Under the pieces are notes generated by a model. The model made no database searches. It worked only from the letters and a program-made list of their open reading frames with translations, and was not told the origin of the DNA. The translations under genes and the position numbers were made by a program. This document shows positions 57,313 to 64,000 of a stretch of DNA of 64,000 nt, piece by piece. Source of the DNA: Melieria omissa (lineage: Eukaryota; Arthropoda; Insecta; Diptera; Ulidiidae); NCBI GenBank assembly GCA_963971225.1, contig OZ020267.1:37104989-37168988 (forward strand), in the 5' to 3' direction. Position 1 is the stretch's first letter. Each line of letters starts with the position of its first letter.

Positions 57313-57665
57313 TTGAACTTAGACTTAGACTTAGACATAGACCGAGACTTAGACTTAAACTTAGACTTAGACTTAGACTTAGACTTAGACTTAGACTTAG
57401 ACTTAGACTTAGACTTAGACTTAGACTTAGACTTAGACTTAGACTTAGACTTAGACTTAGACTTAGACTTAGACTTAGACTTAGACTTAGACTTAGACTT
57501 AGACTTAGACTTAGACGTAGACTTAGACTTAGACTTAGACTTAGACTTAGACTTAGACTTAGACTTAGACTTAGACTTAGACTTAGACTTAGACTTAGAC
57601 TTAGACTTAGACTTAGACTTAGACTTAGTCTTAGACTAGGATTAGGACTTGGACTTGGACTAAGA
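57313..57665. repeat. (CTTAGA)n hexanucleotide array, about 54 units
   Basis: Very uniform hexamer with single changes (for example GACGTAG near 57514) and degenerate edges. Because the period is a multiple of three, all frames look open (Leu-Arg, Leu-Asp, Ser-Leu dipeptides). These are artefacts. Confidence 0.97.
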
Positions 57666-60600
57666 CTTAGAGTTTGACTTAGACAGTAACCTACATCCAT
57701 TTTACTACATCCCCAAGAAAATAAAACTACATCCTAAAAATTTAGAAAATTCCTCAACTTCTGTGTTTCAATCCATAGTCAACGATTGTTTCATTTGAAC
57801 TTCAATATGACAGCAAAAAACTTTACGCTCTACACTAAAAAAATGTACCTTTACCAACAATAAACCTTAATTGACAAAGCTTCGTGCGTATTAACATTTA
57901 CCCCAAGAGTGGGCGTGGCATATGAGGAAATTAAAAAATTTCCACCTCACAGCATAATAACGCTTACTTTGTGCTAAAACCGACAAATAAAAGTCACCAG
58001 AATGGCAAAAAGTAAACAAATAGCAACAACAAAAACGAAACAAACGACACTTTGTCATCATTAAATTTTTTTGCCATCTTCGTTGGCGTTTCGTGTCGAT
58101 TCTTGCATATGTCGCAACGCGGCACACACCTGAGTGACGACGAAATTGTCGGCCGCGTCATCTTTGTCAGCCACCAACCTAATCACCAGCAGCAAATAAA
58201 CTACAACCACAACATGTCTGCCATTAGGCCCTGCGGTGGCAGCCACATTCTGCGAAACGTCAAACTCATCCATTCGGCGCGTGTGTGCTGTGCGATGTTC
58301 GATGTGATCAGTGCATGTGTGTGTGTGTGTGTGTAACAACATCCTGAAGCAACAAACATTTTTTCCTGCTACAGACCGACGCGTCTGCTCGCTTGCAGTT
58401 TGCCAGTTTGCAGATTGTCAGCGCAAATAACCATAAAGCTTGTGGCGTTGAAAAATGACAAAGTATTGTTTGTGCGCAAAGAGTGCAACAACAACAATAA
58501 TAATAACAATAACAAATATGCGGCAAAAATAAAACTCAACAAAGAGCCTAGAAGAAAGCAGCCAGCGCAGCAAAAAACAACAACAAGAACCGAGCAAATA
58601 TATTAATGGGTTGGTGGGTTCCACCCGCGTCGCAGCTACAAAGTGGCGTTGTTTTGCTTACTCAGACACATATGTACGAGTACAGCACACACACACACAC
58701 ACACAGTGTGAAAAAGTTGCTATCGTACACTTCATATCTGTAATATATCACACCTAATTTCATTCGCATCTTTCTCAGCTTTATCACTGTTTGTGGCTTT
58801 TATGTTTTGCGCCGTTGCCATTGCGGCCGCTTCGCTGCTGTGTTGCGCTTTTCCCTTTCCGCTACAAAGGGCCGCCGCCTGCGCCGCCACCGCCACCGCT
58901 GCAAAGGCATTTCAGCAATTTATGAATGATTCCTGAATGCTTTCTGATTTTTTTGCCGCTCTTCTTGTTGTGTTTTTTTTTTTGTTGTTTATCTTTTTCT
59001 TGCGCCCCGGCATTTTTCCACAAACATAAAAGCGGCAACATTGGCCATAGAAGGAGAGAGCGAAAAAATGCGAAAAATTCCTCTAATGGAAGTTGCTGGT
59101 AAATGGCTAAGCAAAGCCTCGTAAAAAATAATAATGCTTAGGTTTCGCTGCTCAAGCAAACCAATAGCTTAAGTTGCCCTCTAAGTTGTTGTTGTTGTTT
59201 TTGGTTTACTTTAGTCGCTGTTATTGTTGTTGTGCTGTTGCTGCTGTTAGCTTGGCCCGTTTCGGTTTTATCGCAAATCCATCACTGTCGCTCCTGTGAT
59301 TATCTGCGCAATGTTTGGCTTCTTTGCTTTTCTCCATCTTTTCGCCAACATTCCAACATGGTGTCTGCCTTTGATAAAAGAAAAATTATGCTGTCTCAAC
59401 AATTACAGATTTGTTGTGCTTTCTGTGGTCGCTTTAAGAAATCTTTGAAGTCTTCAATATGAATGAAGTGCAAATTTATTATTGATGAGCTGTATTATTT
59501 GAGTTTGAGCAAAAGAAACTTTGATTTCGCTTGACAAACAGACATATTTCATATTCAGTACACATGCATACAAACATATTCAGTTGAATGTAGGAAAATT
59601 CAAAGTTTAATGCAACGAAGATTTCTTTAATACGAATTAATTTGAAGAGTGTTTTGATTTATTTATAGCAAATGCCAGAATGAAAGTTGAAATTTAGAAT
59701 TTTTCTCACCAATTATATCAAAATTTTTTTAACATGTGACCAGTGTAAAGACTAACTTTCGTCTGTCAAATAGTAAAAATATGAGCGCAAAATTTCAATA
59801 ATTAAAAATTGACATTAACTCCATCAATCGAAGCGGTTTCAATGGGTCAATACACCCAACTTAACGGACAACGCACCTACTTTCACACACACACACGCAC
59901 ACAAAGCAGTCACAAATTGCACCGCTGCGCCCACGCAGAGGCGGTCACACCTGTAAATCGCTAATCGTGTGAATATCTGTTCACACTCCACCCGAATTCG
60001 CACGAATTGCTGCCTGTCGCCTTGCAACGTGCATATGAATTGAGCGATTGGCCGCAGTGGTAGCGCAATGCATGTTTTGTGACACTTGTCACACTGTGTC
60101 AGAAAAACCACGTTATTTAGTAACTAAAATGTTAACTGGCGATTTGTGACTATAAAAATCTGCACAGCCTCAGAATGCGCTCTCAAGTGAGAAATTGCTT
60201 CAACTATTACGAACTGGTTGTGTGTGTGTGTGTTTTGTAGTCGAGTATGCTGCAGCCGTTAGCGCTAACCACTTGCCGCGTAGGCAACGCACGTGAATGT
60301 TCATCAAGAGGCCACTGCACTGCAGTTGTTGTCGTTGTAGTTATTGTAGTTGTTGGTTGCTGTCAGTCAGTCAACGACGCTGCGCCTACGGCAACGGCAA
60401 TGCGTAGCGCACACATTACTAGCAACGTGTGGCCGCATGAAGTACGACGGCCGTGGTGCACTACTGGCAATTGCGCCTTCACGCGGCATGCATAAAAATT
60501 TTTTCCAGTTTGCCATGAGCGCATAAGTTGTCTATGTGCATCTTTGTGTGTTTGTGTGTGTTTGTTGTAAAGTGTTTGCCAACTGCTCAGCGGCACGCCG

Positions 60601-61248
60601 TGCAACATCTGCCGGCATTTCAGTCACTGTCACTGCCGTCGTACACATTTCACTGTTCCACTTGACTGGCACTGACTGCGCGCTTGCAGTCGCATAAATA
60701 TTGCGCGCTGGCAAATAAAACAAATGTCATTGACATTGCAATGACATTTAGTGCAATTTTATGCGCGCCCAGCTGCCACATGGTTCTCGCTTTTCGGGCA
60801 TGGAAATTCCCGCCAAGATGGCAGTACCCAAAATTTCTTTGAACTATTTTTGTCCATAATAGTTTTTGCATACAATTTCACTCGTTTGAAGCTCATGAAA
60901 ATGCAACAAATCGTTTAAGCGTTGCAGCTGCACTGCACGAACTGACGTTGCTGTGCGCCGTCGTCGTGCTTTGTGGCATGAATGAATGAATGAACGAATG
61001 TGCAGCGGCAGCATGACCGGCACAAATTCGCTGCACACAAATTCAACTTGAAGTTTGTTACACTTTTGTACAGCAGCCCGTGTCCGTGTTGCATGTCTTC
61101 AGCGGCTGCTGCTGCTGCTGCTGCTTGCTTTGCCGCATATCGAATTGTGAATTTTTATGAGAGCGAAAAACTTGCACAGCAGCTTAAATCACACCAACAA
61201 CAACAACAAAAGCAACACACAAAAAGCAACACACAAAAGCAAATTTAG
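57666..61248. other. Unique-looking block upstream of the gene
   Basis: Many short simple repeats: (GT)n 58313-58335, (CAA/TAA) 58486-58515, (CA)n 58684-58706 and (TGC)n 61105-61122. GC-richer patches at 58060-58320, 58800-58910 and 60230-60700. No domain-bearing frame on either strand. Contains the palindrome at 60078-60093. Confidence 0.5.
60078..60093. promoter_or_regulatory. Palindrome TGTGACA-CT-TGTCACA
   Basis: Perfect isolated copy in unique-looking sequence upstream of the gene. Confidence 0.4.
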
Positions 61249-62345
61249 TTCAAGTGCACTTGAAAGCAGCGCTCAAGTGAGCTTCATGTCGAACACTGAA
61301 GGCTCTACTCTACAAAAATCTACAAAAACTAAATATGTGTCTATCGAGTGCTGTTTTTTCTAAAAATTTTAATTTAAAAACAATTTTTATAAATAATTTT
61401 TTCTAAAGATGTTTTTATAAATAATTTTTTTTATAATTTTTTTTTTATAAATCTCTATTCTAAAAAAATCTGCCAAAGTAAATATGTGTCTATCGAGTGT
61501 AGTGTACACAGCTGTTTTTTTTTGTAAAAATATTAGTTCAAAACAAATGTTTAAAAACAATTTTTTCTAAATCTTTTTTTTATAACAAATTTTTTCTAAA
61601 TTTTTTTTTTATAAAAAATTTATTCTTACATTTTTTTTATAAATAATTTTTTCTAAGAATTTTTTTATAAATCTCTATTATACAAAAATCTACAAAAATT
61701 AAATATGTGTCTATCGAGTGTACACAACGGTTTTTTTAATTTTAATTTTTAAAAAAACTTTTACAAATGATTTTTTCTTTTTACAAGAGCGAACAACAAC
61801 ACAAAAATTCAGTTCCAGTGCACTCGACAGCAGCGCTCAAGTGAGCTTCAAGCCGAACACTGAAGGCTCTATTCTAAAAAAATCTGCCAAAGTAAATATG
61901 TGTCTATCGAGTGTAGGGTACACAGCTGTTTTTTTTTTTTTTTTAATATTAGTTCAAAATAAATGTTTAAAAACCATTTTTTCTAAATCTTTTTTTTATA
62001 ATAAATTTTTTCTAAAATTTTTTTTTATAACAAATTTATTCTTACATTTTTTTTTATAAATAATTTTTTCTAAGAATTTTTTAATAAATCTCCATTGTAC
62101 AAAAATCTACAAAAATTAAATATGTGTCTATCGAGTGTAGGGTACACAACTGTTTTTTTAATTTTAATTTTTAAAAAACTTTTACAAATAATTTTTTCTA
62201 AGAATTTGTATGAGAGCGAACAACAACACAAAAATTCAGTTCAAGTGCACTCGAAGGCAGCGCTTAAGTGAGCTTTAAGCCGAATACTGAAGGCTCTATT
62301 CTACAAAAACTGCAAAAATTAAATATGTTTCATCGAGTGTAGGGT
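61249..62345 (+). repeat. Higher-order tandem repeat, about 200-bp units in pairs
   Basis: Phased on TATGTGTCTATCGAGTG: 61334, 61493, 61704, 61897, 62121 and 62324. Two unit types alternate (CTGCCAAAGTAAAT at about 61480 and 61885; CTACAAAAATTAAAT at about 61693 and 62110), giving a repeat of about 404-417 bases. A third module with GCAGCGCT(C/T)AAGTGAGCTT occurs at about 61265, 61831 and 62257. Confidence 0.88.
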
Positions 62346-64000
62346 ACACAGCTGTTTTTCCAAAAACTGAAATATGTAACAAAAAAATTTCTTCCCCTGT
62401 GTTTAGAACTTGAAAATATTTGGTTTGAATTTTTTGTTTCTGTGTGACTGAAAATATCGTAAAATTATTACAACAATATTTCATAAATTATTATAAATTA
62501 TGACTTATGAAATCAATTACCAATCAATCAAAACTTTCAAAAATCAAAAATTTCAATTTGATTTAAAAAAATGTGTAGGCTTTAAAACTTCGTCAGCAAA
62601 GCGAATAAATAAGAAACTCGTGTAACTTTTGGATGATGCGTTGAGTCATTTATTCTTTGAAGATTGAAAACCGAATGATGCAAAATTCGAAAAGATAAAC
62701 ATTGAACGAAACGAGCGACCCAGAAAAAGGAGTAACATAATTACAGAAGCAGAAGTAAAAAATTGGATCATAGGTAGAATTGACAGACAGAATCACAAAC
62801 ACAACTCTCATTAAGCCACGGACTGTTGATACATAAAAAATTTTACATTTGTTTTGTTCAACCAACGTTTAATACAAAAATGGCTGTTAATACAGAAATC
62901 TTAGTTTGTTAAGTCTATTCATAGAATAATTTTCACTTATTCTCAACCAACGTTAAATCCAGCTGTGGCGGGTACAACATCTTCAGTCTGACTTGAAGTT
63001 TTTATTTGTATGAAGTGAACATTTTTTACAAAGAGTTGTGAATTTCTGTGATGAAGAAAAAGTAGCTGTGAGTTGTATGAATTTGATTCTGGGAATAAAA
63101 ATAATATTAAATGAAAAAGAAAAAAATTTAAATTAAAAAAATCAATCAATCTCGCTGGCTTCGATACCTTTCAACAGACTGTGACGCTTGACTCGACTTT
63201 TCTCCAAAAAAAAAAAATTAAATAAAAAAGATCAAATAAAAACAATCAATCAAGGTTGCTTGCTTCTATACCTTTTAACTTGACTCGACTTTTCTGGAAC
63301 AAACTTTGCTTTTTTCCTCAAAACTAGCCACGGTTGCAAATCAACTTAACATTTTTGTACACAAATTTTGCTAAAAAATATACAAAATGGGAACGGATGG
63401 ACCGTTTTGTGTCTTCGACAAATTGTTTTCTAACACAAAAGCAAAACATATCAGTTGCCCTTAAAATTTTAGACTTTTTGTTCTCGTTTGTTTTGCTTTC
63501 AAACTTTTGTATAAAAAAGGCCCAAACTAAACAAAAGCGGCCCAAAGTCTCAAGTGAAATAAAACGGTCAACTTTTGGTCCAATTGGCTTCAGCAACTTT
63601 TTTAAGAAAATAACAATAATTGATTTGACTTTTGAACAATTTACAGAAAACAATTTATATCTTACAATCCTGAAATGAAGAGAGAGAACAAATTGCCCAT
63701 TTTTAAGGGCAGATTTATTGTTTAATGTCGACCTTCACTGGTTCTGTAAGTTCAAGAAAGAAAATAATAAAAAATAAAATTAAATGTAAATGTAAATAAT
63801 CATGGGATCAAATAAGTTGGACCGCTTTTTGGCTCTTTCAAATCTTTTATTATTGTTATTAATGTGTTGAGAGCGTCTAGAAATGCTGGTAGGTAGACAA
63901 GAATTTTCACTTTGCACCCTGGTTTTGCTGCTCACTTTTACTAACCACTATTGTCGACATACCAGAAGAGAGCCGTTCCTGTAAAATAATCAACTGCGGC
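62346..64000. other. AT-rich sequence at the right end
   Basis: Antisense frames at 63324-63678 are open on both strands without recognisable domains. A short duplicated ATCAATCAA(T/G) plus CTTGACTCGACTTTTCT sequence lies between 63140 and 63295. No gene recognised. Confidence 0.45.

Larger units (their letters stand above)
44501..64000 (-). other. Upstream intron or 5' flank of the FERM gene
   Basis: Upstream of the acceptor at 44501-44504. It must contain a 5' UTR intron if that acceptor is used. The promoter was not identified. Contents are listed as separate repeat entries; the rest is unique-looking non-coding sequence. No recognisable coding exon was found here. Confidence 0.6.

Noticed and set aside
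57039..57677. 212-codon + frame and 155-codon - frame
   Set aside because: Mostly translations of the (CTTAGA)n array as Leu-Arg or Ser-Leu dipeptides.
1..64000. CRISPR arrays, operons or prophage
   Set aside because: Repeat units are too long, contiguous or diverged for CRISPR, and the gene structure is eukaryotic throughout.

Overview
The window looks like nuclear DNA of a higher (cyclorrhaphan) fly. The only host gene I can support is an intron-rich FERM-domain gene. Around it lie (CAA)n/(GTT)n and (CA)n tracts, many degraded class I and II transposons, and AT-rich intron sequence. A tephritid-like fly would fit, but that is inference: nothing here fixes the species. There is no prokaryotic gene organisation, and nearly all other open frames are chance openings.

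Host gene. A single minus-strand gene can be assembled from five coding exons in the order 44492-44409, 7000-6896, 6162-6038, 2595-2498 and 819-611, with the rest lying off the left edge. The five exons join in frame to exactly 207 codons with consensus splice sites. They encode the F1 lobe and most of the F2 lobe of a band 4.1-like FERM protein, closest in my memory to the EPB41L4A/NBL4 type. The first coding intron is 37.4 kb and carries most of the window. Sequence right of 44500 is upstream intron or 5' flank.

Layout from the left. 0-7 kb: exons 2-5 with short introns holding local tandem duplications (922-1857, a 327-bp array at 4310-5590, a 190-bp pair at 5642-5983). 8-19 kb: LINE RNase H remnant, tRNA-derived SINE and two non-autonomous hAT copies. 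19-28 kb: GC-richer unique-looking blocks and a ~200-bp tandem array. 28-42 kb: dense transposon district with a solo LTR inside a SINE, a Tc1/mariner-superfamily element with D-37-E spacing, LINE and mariner remnants, a PIF/Harbinger element, more SINEs, a LINE 3' end in a tandem duplication with a pogo-like MITE, and a third hAT copy. 43.8-44.3 kb: a long (ATTTT)n tract just inside the donor of coding exon 1. 45-53 kb: several unrelated tandem arrays and a hAT MITE with perfect 8-bp target duplication. 54-64 kb: mostly unique-looking sequence, one SINE, a (CTTAGA)n hexamer array and a higher-order repeat at 61.2-62.4 kb.

Most notable observations: the tRNA-derived SINE and a LINE fragment in the same window share their 3' tail, a likely SINE/LINE partnership; an inverted-repeat motif TGTGACA-N2/3-TGTCACA occurs perfectly eight times at sites up to 59 kb apart; and a Tc1/mariner relative with D-37-E spacing has recognisable ends and TA flanks.
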